Assembly (NCBI RefSeq): GCF_028369105.1
Contig: NZ_JAQNDO010000001.1
Coordinates: 1,240,001-1,304,000, forward strand
From: Polyangium mundeleinium
Lineage (GTDB): Bacteria; Myxococcota_A; Polyangia; Polyangiales; Polyangiaceae
Direction: 5' to 3'
Length of the DNA stretch: 64,000 nt
Position 1 is the stretch's first letter. Every line of letters begins with the position of its first letter. The notes under the pieces were generated by a model. The model saw only the letters and a program-made list of their open reading frames with translations. It searched no databases and was not told the DNA's origin. Of this stretch, positions 17,626-30,048 are shown piece after piece. The position numbers were made by a program, and so were the translations under genes.

Positions 17626-18870
17626 ATGGATGAGCGCATCGTGATCGTGGGAGCCGGCCAGGCCGGTGGCGAGCTAGCGGCCGGGTTACGCAAGCAGGGC
17701 TACGCGGGGCGGGTCGTCCTGCTGGGAGACGAGCCGCATCCGCCCTACCAGCGCCCTCCGCTCTCGAAAGGGTTCCTGCTTGGAAAGGCGGCGCTGACCG
17801 ACCTCTACCTCAAGCCCCTGGCGACCTACGAGCGCTTCGACATCGAGCTCCGGCTCGGCACGCGCGTCGAAGCCATCGACCGCTCCACGTGCGAGCTCGC
17901 CCTGCAGGACGGGAGCCGGCTCTCCTACGACAAACTCGTCCTGGCCACGGGAGGCCGCGCGCGTCGTTTGCGCCTTCCCGGGCTGGAGAGCGCAACGCTC
18001 GACAACCTGTTCTCGGTGCGATCGATCGCCGATATCGAGGCGATGCGCGCGAAGTTCGTCGCGGGCAACCGGTTGGTCCTCATCGGTGGCGGTTACGTGG
18101 GGCTCGAGGTCGCGGCCGTGGCCGTGCAGCTCGGGCTGCGGGTGACGCTGCTGGAGGCGGCGCCTCGCCTGCTCGCCCGCGTGACGGGGCCGGAGGTGTC
18201 CTCCTTCGTCGAGCAGCTTCACCGCGAGCGGGGCGTGGAGTTCCGGCTCGCCTGCGAGGTGCAGGGCCTGGAGCTCGACGAGGCGCGGCGCCAGGTGCGC
18301 GGCGTCCGCGTCGTTCGTGATGGCGTACCCGAGCAGATCGATGCGGACCTCGTGCTCGTGGGAATCGGCCTCGTCCCGAATACGGAGCTTGCCTCCGGGG
18401 CGGGCCTCGCCGTCGACGACGGCATTGTCGTCGACGAATACGCCTGCACGGCCGACCCGGCCATCCTCGCCATCGGGGACTGCGCGAACCAGCCGAGCGC
18501 CATCACGGGCGGACGCATCCGGCTCGAATCCGTGCCCAATGCCATCGAGCATGCGCGCGTCGCCGCCGCCACCCTGATGGGCAAGCGGGAGCCTTATGCC
18601 GCCATTCCCTGGTTCTGGTCGGACCAGTACGGCTTGAAGCTGCAGATGGTGGGGCTCTCCGCCGGCTACGACCAATGCGTCACGCGAGGCTCTGCCGGCG
18701 GCAAGGAATTCTCGGCCTTCTATCTCAAGGACAAACGGCTCCTCGCCGCGGATGTCGTTGGCCGTCCCGCGGAGTTCATGGCCGCGAAGCGGCTCGTCGC
18801 GAGCCGGGCGGAGGTGGACGTCACCCGCATGGGCGACGCGGCCGTCCCGCTCGCGAGCCTCGTCGCTTGA
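17626..18870 (+). CDS. ferredoxin reductase, putidaredoxin-reductase type
   Basis: A 414-residue FAD- and NAD(P)H-binding oxidoreductase of the putidaredoxin reductase type. The FAD motif is VIVGAGQAGGELA (residues 6-18), the pyridine-nucleotide motif is LIGGGYVGLEVA, and the second FAD motif is ILAIGDCAN. PYQRPPLSKGFL and the late IPWFWSDQYGLKLQMVG are signatures of reductases that serve class I P450 systems. It passes electrons from NADH to the [2Fe-2S] ferredoxin encoded next, which feeds the P450. An upstream Met (17578) falls in the operator, so 17626 with AGAGG upstream is used. Confidence 0.93.
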   Translation: MDERIVIVGAGQAGGELAAGLRKQGYAGRVVLLGDEPHPPYQRPPLSKGFLLGKAALTDLYLKPLATYERFDIELRLGTRVEAIDRSTCELALQDGSRLSYDKLVLATGGRARRLRLPGLESATLDNLFSVRSIADIEAMRAKFVAGNRLVLIGGGYVGLEVAAVAVQLGLRVTLLEAAPRLLARVTGPEVSSFVEQLHRERGVEFRLACEVQGLELDEARRQVRGVRVVRDGVPEQIDADLVLVGIGLVPNTELASGAGLAVDDGIVVDEYACTADPAILAIGDCANQPSAITGGRIRLESVPNAIEHARVAAATLMGKREPYAAIPWFWSDQYGLKLQMVGLSAGYDQCVTRGSAGGKEFSAFYLKDKRLLAADVVGRPAEFMAAKRLVASRAEVDVTRMGDAAVPLASLVA

Positions 18871-18907
18871 GGACAATCGAATCCCACAAGAAATCCAGGA
18901 GGACATG

Positions 18908-19234
18908 ATGCCGAAGATCAAGTTTATCGAGGCGGATGGGAAGGAGCACGTGGTCGACGCGCAGGAGGGCCAGTCCGTCATGCAGGCGGCCATGGACAAC
19001 CTCGTGCCCGGCATCGTCGCCGAGTGCGGAGGTTTCGCCAGTTGCGCGACCTGCCACGGGTATGTCGACGAGGCCTGGCTGACGAAGGTCCCCCCGCCCG
19101 ATGCGGCGGAAGAGGGAATGATCGCGTGCGCCTATCACGTCCGGCCGAACAGCCGCCTGACCTGTCAGCTCACGGTGACGCCCGCGCTGGATGGACTCGT
19201 GGTCCGTCTTCCCCTTTCGCAGACGAGTGAATGA
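18908..19234 (+). CDS. [2Fe-2S] ferredoxin, putidaredoxin type
   Basis: A 108-residue adrenodoxin/putidaredoxin-like ferredoxin. The cluster ligands are Cys40, Cys46, Cys49 (ECGGFASCATCHGYV) and Cys86 (SRLTCQL), at the putidaredoxin spacing. It carries electrons from the reductase to the P450. The C-terminus (PLSQTSE) lacks the terminal Trp that putidaredoxin uses to dock on P450cam, so docking may differ. AGGAGGA precedes tandem ATGs at 18905 and 18908; the second has better spacing. The stop overlaps the P450 start by four bases. Confidence 0.93.
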   Translation: MPKIKFIEADGKEHVVDAQEGQSVMQAAMDNLVPGIVAECGGFASCATCHGYVDEAWLTKVPPPDAAEEGMIACAYHVRPNSRLTCQLTVTPALDGLVVRLPLSQTSE

Positions 19235-20499
19235 GCAATCCCGAGAGAGGTTCGAACATGCAAGCATTCAGCGGACAGAAATTGGACAAGATTCCGGCGC
19301 ACGTCCCGCCGGAGCTGGTGTACGACTACGACAGCAGCCGAGATCCGCGGATGCTCGAGGATCCGCACGGCCGGATGCGCTCCCTCATCCTCGAGGCGCC
19401 GCCCATCTTCTTCTCCCCGCACAATGGGGGCCATTGGTTCGTGACCCGGAAGCAGGCGATCGTGGACATCACGATGAACCCGGAGCTCTACAGCAACAGC
19501 CTCTTCCATGCCTCGGAGCCGCACGCGGGGGAAGGGGACCACGCGGCCCCGCAGCCGGGCTTCCTGATGCTGCCCATTTCGACGGATCCGCCGCAGCACA
19601 CGGCGTACCGAGCCCCCCTCAACCAGCCGCTGGCGGCCAAATCCGTCGCCGGACTCGAGACGGCGATCCGGACGATGACGAACGAGCTCATCGACAATGT
19701 GCTCGACGCGGGACGCTGCAACTTCCTTTCGGACATCGCCGAGCCGCTGCCCGTCACGCTCTTCATGAAGCTCGCCGGCATGCCGACGAACCGCCTGACC
19801 GAGTTCCGTGAGCTCGCCACGCAGGCCACCTCCGCCACGGTGGATCACGCGACCCGCGCGCAGATTTTCAAACAGATTGCGGGGATCCTGGCGGAGTCCA
19901 TCAAGCTCCGGCAGGAGAAGCGCGAGGACGACCTGATCAGCCGGCTGCTCGACGCGAACATCCATGGCCGCAACCCCACGTTCCAGGAGATGCTGGGCTA
20001 CAGCATCACCCTGTTCCTCGGGGGGCTGGACACCGTGGTGAATGCCCTGAGCTTTGGCGTCCGTCACCTGGCGCGTGATCAGGAATTGCAGGCGAAGCTC
20101 CGGGCCGACCCCGGCCTCCTGCCCGGCGCCGTCGAGGAACTGCTGCGTCTTTATGGCGTCGCGTGCCCGCCCCGGCGCGTGACGCGCGACGTCGTTTGTC
20201 ATGGCGTCCAGCTCAAGGAAGGCGACGCCTTGTTGTTGCTCCTTCCCGCGGCGAACTACGACGACGCCGCATTCCCGAACCCCGAGCAGTTCATCCTGGG
20301 CCGGACGGAGCAGCACATGACGTTCAACGCGGGCCCCCACCGGTGCGTCGGTCTGAATCTGGCCCGCCTGGAGATGAAGGTGTTCTACCAGGAGTGGTTG
20401 AAGCGCGTCCCGCCGTTCCGGCTCGACCCCCAGGCGCCGCCGCGATTCACGGGTGGCTTCAACCTGGCCGTCACGAGCCTGCCGCTGGTCTGGGCGTAG
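19231..20499 (+). CDS. cytochrome P450, CYP101/P450cam-like
   Basis: A 422-residue soluble P450, close to P450cam along its length: N-terminal IPAHVPPELVYDYD, I-helix GGLDTVVNALSF (with the Asp-Thr proton-delivery pair), ExxR in EELLRLY, heme loop FNAGPHRCVGLNLAR (Cys372 is the thiolate ligand) and the end SLPLVW. It should hydroxylate a hydrophobic substrate with electrons from the two preceding gene products. The P450cam residue that hydrogen-bonds camphor (Tyr96) aligns with Phe in GFLMLPISTDPP, so camphor is unlikely and an apolar terpene-like or alicyclic substrate is more likely. A second Met at 19258 with GAGAGAGG upstream could be the true start. Confidence 0.95.
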   Translation: MSNPERGSNMQAFSGQKLDKIPAHVPPELVYDYDSSRDPRMLEDPHGRMRSLILEAPPIFFSPHNGGHWFVTRKQAIVDITMNPELYSNSLFHASEPHAGEGDHAAPQPGFLMLPISTDPPQHTAYRAPLNQPLAAKSVAGLETAIRTMTNELIDNVLDAGRCNFLSDIAEPLPVTLFMKLAGMPTNRLTEFRELATQATSATVDHATRAQIFKQIAGILAESIKLRQEKREDDLISRLLDANIHGRNPTFQEMLGYSITLFLGGLDTVVNALSFGVRHLARDQELQAKLRADPGLLPGAVEELLRLYGVACPPRRVTRDVVCHGVQLKEGDALLLLLPAANYDDAAFPNPEQFILGRTEQHMTFNAGPHRCVGLNLARLEMKVFYQEWLKRVPPFRLDPQAPPRFTGGFNLAVTSLPLVWA

Positions 20500-20510
20500 G
20501 GCTGCCTGTG

Positions 20511-25154
<4,644 letters not shown>

Positions 25155-25196
25155 CGCCGTTCGTGCCTCCCGCCCCTTGACCTCGCTTCGCGGGGG

Positions 25197-25210
25197 CGAT
25201 GCTAGCATCG
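25197..25210. promoter_or_regulatory. 14-bp perfect palindrome upstream of the WD40 kinase
   Basis: CGATGCTAGCATCG is a perfect 14-bp palindrome, 43 bases before the kinase start codon. It lies where a promoter or operator would be and includes TAGCAT, which could serve as a -10 on the minus strand. Regulator unknown. Confidence 0.45.
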
Positions 25211-25299
25211 AGCGCGCGTGTTTTCTCGGATCCTCCTCGGTGACCGCGGGTACGCTCGGCGTGGTGCCTTCGGTGGGTAGCGAGCAGGCGGCCGCATCG

Positions 25300-25758
25300 T
25301 TGAGACTGTCTCCGGGAGGGGTGAGACGGTCACCAGAGACAGATGCGCGTGTCTTCCGGGAGGGTGAGACCCTCCTGCAAGAGGGGTGGGCGTGTCCTTG
25401 AGGGGGAGGAGACCCCCCTCCGGAAGGGGCGCGGGTGTCTCAGGGAGGAAGGACAGGACCTCCGGGGAAGGACGATACCCTCCTGCAAGAGGGTCGAGCG
25501 TGTCCTCGTGGTGAAGGAGAACCCTGTCCCGGAAGGGACGAGGGGTTCTCCGACGGGGGTCGGGAGGGTCTCGGAGAGGATGGTTCCCCTTCAAGGGGAG
25601 GGACGAGAGCGTCCTCCGAGAGGGGCGAGGGCCTCTTGAAGAGGGATGACGCTGTTCTCGAAAAGGGACGAGAGCGTTTTTCGGGGGGATGGGACTGTCG
25701 TTGGGGAGGATCGAGAGGGTCCTCCAAGAGGGGCGAGCGTGTCCCTCCGGGGATGCGC
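25300..25758. repeat. array of about 21 degenerate 22-nt hairpin units
   Basis: About 21 units of 19-24 nt (mean near 22) run head to tail through this gene-free stretch. The rough consensus is YGAGNGYGTCCTCCNNGAGGGG; most units contain a CCTC...GAGG dyad that can fold as a short hairpin. Units 25369-25385 and 25477-25493 share ACCCTCCTGCAAGAGGG exactly, while others have diverged strongly. The period is not a multiple of three, and stop codons are rare in all frames only because of composition, so the long frames here are not genes. It is not CRISPR: there are no unique spacers. It lies between the kinase promoter and the 3' end of the small gene at 25853. Confidence 0.75.
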
Positions 25759-25852
25759 TGCTGGCCCCGAGAGCTCGCATGGCCCGTGTGACTCAAATGG
25801 GCGTATGGACCGAGCCAAACCCGCGTTCCCTACGGAGGACGGGCGGCCTGGG

Positions 25853-26086
25853 TCATGGCTTGCCGTCGTTCCCGCAGTGTAGAATCACGCATTCTTTGTG
25901 TTCGGACGCTCTCATCCGGCTGCATAGCAGGCCGATATCCGTATCCCTGTCGACCACGTCCCCTTCGTGCGGCTCGATCGTGCCGGCCTTGTATTGGACA
26001 TTTTGAAGCGCCACCCACCGCCCGCTGAACTCATTCGAGCGACACAGCTCTGCCCATTTCGTGCGCTTACTGTGTTGGTTTCGCAT
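25853..26086 (-). CDS. small DUF5678-like protein
   Basis: A 77-residue soluble protein, MRNQHSKRTKWAELCRSNEF... onward. The core FSGRWVALQNVQY, then GDVVDRDTDIGLLCSRMR, then ECVILHCG, has the layout of small DUF5678-type domains (GkWVA, a strand pair, a helix, a final strand). Composition here is visibly less GC-biased than in the neighbours. The preceding spacer lacks a clear ribosome site, so an upstream start is possible, though the frame extension to 26509 is antisense noise. It lies downstream of the GNAT gene on the same strand and may end that operon. The function is unknown. Confidence 0.6.
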   Translation of the reverse strand: MRNQHSKRTKWAELCRSNEFSGRWVALQNVQYKAGTIEPHEGDVVDRDTDIGLLCSRMRASEHKECVILHCGNDGKP

Positions 26087-26232
26087 GGCAAGGACACCGT
26101 ACCGTCCTTTGCATTCCGGGGTCAATCTCGCTGGCAGTCGAGATAGTGCTGCTCGCAGCAGGATTGTCACGGCCTCGTTGTAGGGTGCCGCGTCTTTCGT
26201 GTGCGCCGGCGCGCTAGGGGACGCGTCGGCTC

Positions 26233-26745
26233 TTAGCCGCGGCGCAGGATGAGCTCGCGGTCCCGCACACGCCCGACCGGAAATTCGTATTCGCCCACCT
26301 TCACGAAGCCGAGCCTGCCGTAAAGCCGCAGGGCGCCGTGGTTCTCCGACCACACGCCGATCCACAGGAGGCGCCCCGGCCGCTCCAGCCAATGCAGCGC
26401 GAGCTTCAGCAACTGGCTGCCCAGACCGGAGCCTTGCTCGGTCTTCAGCACATAGAGGCGCTTCAGCTCGCCGCACGCGGGCGTGACGTCCTCGTGCGGG
26501 AGCTTGCACGGTCCCACGTGGGCATAACCGACGGCGCGGCCATCCGCCTCGGCCAGCCAGATGGCCTGCGCCGGATCGGACAGCTCGCCCCGGGCCCTGT
26601 CCTCGGCGTAGGCCGTTTCGAGGAAGTCGCGCAGGTCCTCGGGCGGGTAGAGGTGGCCGAAGGTCTCGACGAAGGTCGCGCAGGCAAGCGCGCGCAGGGT
26701 CTCGGTATCGGCGGGCGTGGCGCGACGAATCGTGGCCTGGCTCAT
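26233..26745 (-). CDS. GNAT-family N-acetyltransferase
   Basis: A 170-residue GNAT acetyltransferase. The acetyl-CoA loop is LYVLKTEQGSGLGSQLLKLAL (motif A: basic/Gly loop QGSGLG), and the late strand and helix ENHGALRLYGRLGFVKVGEYEF are typical. It would transfer an acetyl group to a primary amine. The gene starts 43 bases after the A-T-R NRPS gene on the same strand, so it may act on that product, although GNATs are also common housekeeping modifiers. The start at 26745 (MSQATIRRA) is a standard GNAT N-terminus. Confidence 0.9.
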   Translation of the reverse strand: MSQATIRRATPADTETLRALACATFVETFGHLYPPEDLRDFLETAYAEDRARGELSDPAQAIWLAEADGRAVGYAHVGPCKLPHEDVTPACGELKRLYVLKTEQGSGLGSQLLKLALHWLERPGRLLWIGVWSENHGALRLYGRLGFVKVGEYEFPVGRVRDRELILRRG

Positions 26746-26788
26746 GGGCCGGGCATCTACCATCTTCGCGGCTCGACGCGAAGACCCA

Positions 26789-29700
26789 TCAACGCGTCCC
26801 GCCGAGCTTCGAACGCAATCTGTTGTGCGTGGACTTACGCACGCTATGGATTCGCCGTCGCCTCGGGTCAGCGACGCCAACGGAGGAACATGAGCGCCCT
26901 GCAGGACACCGGACGACGACGCCGCTACGTGGTGCGGCGTGCGCGGCACTGCCGGACGGCGCCCCTCGGTGGCGCGTGCGATCGCCTAGATAGGCCAGGT
27001 AGACGCGCAGCAACCTGGCGTCGAGCGGTGGACATGATAACGAGGTATCCGCGAGCGCATGGCGCGTGTTCGTGTCATCGAAGACCGGCATGCCTTCGTA
27101 GAGCTCCCATCGCGTGAGCCCCTCGTGCACCTTTTCCGTCAACATCGGGATGAGCGGAAGCAGCGGGCTGCTCCGAGAGCGCCCGGCCGAATCGACCACG
27201 CATTCGAGCCAAGACGCAAACGGGAGCTTCCGGAGCGCATGTCCGGCGCCGCGCAGGAGTTCGAAGAAGCCCTGCAGATCAGGCGACTCGGCCACCGGCG
27301 GCACGAGATGGTACGTCCGGCCCAGGTTTGCAGGGTTCAGCGAGATGCGCGTGACGGCGGCGCTCACGTAATCGACAGGGACGAAGTCCTTGCGTTGGCG
27401 CGGCAGGTCGGGATAACAGCCCGCATGTATGCAGCCCTTGATCAACCGGCAGACGAAATCGTTCAGGTTGGCGGCGCCCGTCGTCGTGTCGCCCATGATG
27501 AACCCCGGTCGGAAGATGCTCGTGGCGAGCCCACGCGAGCGCGCCGTGGAGACGAGTTGCTCGGCGACCCACTTGCTCTGTGAGTAGCCCATGTCCGTAT
27601 CGAGGTAGGGCGCGCCGTGCGCGAAATTGTCGGTCTCGTACACGACGCTCACGCCCTTGAAATAACCCACATGGCCGACGACACCGATCGATGATAGGTA
27701 ATGCACCGGCTTCTGCCGGATCGCGCACGCCAGCCGGAGGACCTCACACGTCCCCGAGACGTTCGCGCCCCTGAGCGCGTGGTAGGGCTTGACATAATTG
27801 ATCTCGGCGGCGGAATGGTAGATCGTGTCGATCTGCCCGGCCAGGGCGTGGAATTGGGGCGCATCGAGCCCGAGGAGCGGCTGCCTCAGATCGCCAGGAA
27901 TGGGCAGAATGCGTGCCTCGTGCTGCGGCTGCCACAGTCCGTACATCGTGAGCGCCGCGCGAATACGCTCCATGCCCGCCTGCGTATCCTCCGCGCGCAC
28001 GAGGCAGCGGATCTCCGCGCGTGTATGTCGAAGGAGATCGCGCAGGAGGAAGGCGCCGAGAAAACCGGTGGCGCCGGTCAAGAAGATATGCCGGGGAGGG
28101 CCGCTCGGGCGGGTCGCAGTACCTGGGCGGATGCTCGGATCGAGCTCGACGTCGTCGTGGAACGACGCGATCGTGCTCGACGCGACGTCCTTGCAGACGC
28201 CGCGTCGAGCATCGTCGATCTTCTGCGCAAGGTGCGCGAGCGACGGCGCGTTGAAGAGATATCGCGCGGGCAAGTCAACCCGAAAATCCTGGCGGATACG
28301 GACGATGAGCCGCGCGGCAAGGATGGAATCACCTCCGAGGTCGAAGAAGGAGTCCTCCCGGTGGATGCCATCCATGCGGAGGATATCCTTAAAGATTCGT
28401 GCGAGGTGCATCTCGGTGCTCGTGGAAGGAGGCGACGCCTCGTCGAATTCGGCCCGTGCACGCACGTCCCGTGGCGACGGAAGGGCGGCGGCGTCGAGTT
28501 TGCCATTGCACGAGAGGGGGAAAGCGGGTAAAAGTACGGTGTGTGAGGGGAGGAGGTGGCTTGGTAAGCGTGCCTCGAGGTGGGCGCCAATCTGCTTCGT
28601 GTCGACGCTCGCGTCGGCGACGACATAAGCCACGATGCGCTTGTCGCCGGGGACGTCCTCCCGCACGACCACGGCGGCCTCTTTGACGAGGGGACAGGCG
28701 CAGAGCGCCACCTCGATCTCCCCGAGTTCGATGCGAAAGCCGCGGATCTTGACTTGACGATCTTGTCGCCCGAGGAAGTCGATGGTGCCGTCCTGGAGAT
28801 AACGAGCAAAGTCCCCGGTACGGTAGAGCCGCGCCCCGGGCTTGCTCGAAAATGGATCCGCAATGAAACGAGCGGCCGTGAGCTCGGGCTGGCGAAGATA
28901 CCCGATGGCGAGCCCGTCGCCGCCGACATAAAGCTCGCCAGGTACACCCGCGGCAACGGGCGAGAGGTCCGGATCGAGCACGTAGGCGGTGGATTTTGCG
29001 ATGGGCCGACCGATCGGGATGCTCGAGGCGTCATGGGGCTCATCACGGACGAGATGCGTCGTGGAGAATGTCGTATTCTCGGTCGGACCATACCCGTTGA
29101 TCAGTCGTCTCACGCCGCCGGTACGCAGCACGGCACGAGCCCATTTCGGGTCGAGCGTCTCCCCGCCGACGACGAGATATTCGAGGCCCGAGAAGATATC
29201 GGGATCGGCGCTCGCCAGATGATGAAAGATCGAGGTCGTCACGAACATCACGGTGATGCCGTCGCGGTCCTTGGCGGCGCGGAGAGCGGCGGGCGACAAC
29301 AACGTGTCTTGCGGGACGAGGACGAGGCGCGCGCCGTTGAGCAGCGCGCCCCATATCTCGAACGTGGACGCGTCGAAGGACAGGCTCGCAGCGTGCATGA
29401 CGCGGTCGGAGCGACAAAACTCGATGTAATTGGTCTGCACGACGAGCCGGACGATCGCGCGATGGGGCACGACGACGCCCTTCGGGCGGCCCGTTGAGCC
29501 GGACGTGAACATCACGTACGCCGGGGCCTCGGATGTGGGATTTGGGAACGGATCGCCCGATGGAAGGTCGGCATCTCCGTTCGCCTTGTCGTCGTCGGGC
29601 GGGACGACGTCGCCCTGGAATCCGAGCTGACGCGCGTGGTCCGGCTGCGCGACGAGCACCGGTGCCTCGGTCTCGTGGAGCATCCATCGCAGGCGCTCCT

Positions 29701-30001
29701 TGGGGTATGTGGGGTCCATGGGAACATAAGCGCCCCCCGCCTTGAGAACGCCGAGGATGCCCACGAGCATCGGAAGTGACCGGGCCAAGGATATGCCGAC
29801 GAGCACGCCCGGTCCCACCCCGCACCGCCGCAATCTGCGTGCGAGCCGTCCGGCGCTGCGATCGAGCGCGCCATAGGTGAGTGTTCGCCCCTCGTGCACG
29901 GCCACGATCATGTCTGGTGCCGCTCGGGCCTGCGCCTCGAAGAGGGAGTGAACCGTTCCGTCACGAGGCGCATCCGTGCTGATCATCGTTGTTCGCGTCA
30001 C
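26789..30001 (-). CDS. single-module A-T-R NRPS (amino acid reductase type)
   Basis: A 1070-residue enzyme with three domains. The adenylation domain is about 15-510 (A3 FTSGSTGRPKG at 165-175; A5 NGYGPTE; A8 region YRTGDFARY; invariant Lys501 in NGK). The carrier domain is about 530-600 (DLGGDSILAA, phosphopantetheine Ser559). The thioester-reductase domain is about 635-1005 (GATGFLG at 643-649; Tyr806 and Lys810 in YSQSK). It has no condensation domain, so it should activate one amino acid and release it as an aldehyde or alcohol. By alignment to GrsA the specificity residues read D-A-F-F-V-G-G-T-F-K, close to Val/Ile codes. The start is a GTG behind GGGGGAAAGC. The last ~65 residues are Arg/Ser-rich and unlike an R domain. 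Confidence 0.93.
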   Translation of the reverse strand: MTRTTMISTDAPRDGTVHSLFEAQARAAPDMIVAVHEGRTLTYGALDRSAGRLARRLRRCGVGPGVLVGISLARSLPMLVGILGVLKAGGAYVPMDPTYPKERLRWMLHETEAPVLVAQPDHARQLGFQGDVVPPDDDKANGDADLPSGDPFPNPTSEAPAYVMFTSGSTGRPKGVVVPHRAIVRLVVQTNYIEFCRSDRVMHAASLSFDASTFEIWGALLNGARLVLVPQDTLLSPAALRAAKDRDGITVMFVTTSIFHHLASADPDIFSGLEYLVVGGETLDPKWARAVLRTGGVRRLINGYGPTENTTFSTTHLVRDEPHDASSIPIGRPIAKSTAYVLDPDLSPVAAGVPGELYVGGDGLAIGYLRQPELTAARFIADPFSSKPGARLYRTGDFARYLQDGTIDFLGRQDRQVKIRGFRIELGEIEVALCACPLVKEAAVVVREDVPGDKRIVAYVVADASVDTKQIGAHLEARLPSHLLPSHTVLLPAFPLSCNGKLDAAALPSPRDVRARAEFDEASPPSTSTEMHLARIFKDILRMDGIHREDSFFDLGGDSILAARLIVRIRQDFRVDLPARYLFNAPSLAHLAQKIDDARRGVCKDVASSTIASFHDDVELDPSIRPGTATRPSGPPRHIFLTGATGFLGAFLLRDLLRHTRAEIRCLVRAEDTQAGMERIRAALTMYGLWQPQHEARILPIPGDLRQPLLGLDAPQFHALAGQIDTIYHSAAEINYVKPYHALRGANVSGTCEVLRLACAIRQKPVHYLSSIGVVGHVGYFKGVSVVYETDNFAHGAPYLDTDMGYSQSKWVAEQLVSTARSRGLATSIFRPGFIMGDTTTGAANLNDFVCRLIKGCIHAGCYPDLPRQRKDFVPVDYVSAAVTRISLNPANLGRTYHLVPPVAESPDLQGFFELLRGAGHALRKLPFASWLECVVDSAGRSRSSPLLPLIPMLTEKVHEGLTRWELYEGMPVFDDTNTRHALADTSLSCPPLDARLLRVYLAYLGDRTRHRGAPSGSAAHAAPRSGVVVRCPAGRSCSSVGVADPRRRRIHSVRKSTHNRLRSKLGGTR

Positions 30002-30048
30002 GCTTTCCCCCTTGCCAACAGGACTACGCGGTAGGAACTGGCTGAGCC

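Noticed and set aside
16849-20499. A camphor catabolic operon as such
   Set aside because: The camphor-binding Tyr is replaced by Phe, and no camD-like dehydrogenase or Baeyer-Villiger gene is present.
25300-25758. A CRISPR array
   Set aside because: Repeats are short, degenerate and contiguous with no unique spacers, and no cas gene lies nearby.
25202-25780. Long open frames on both strands across the repeat array, including one of about 190 codons
   Set aside because: They come from a GC-rich 22-nt repeat with few stop codons. The period is not a multiple of 3, all frames look alike, and none has a domain or ribosome site.
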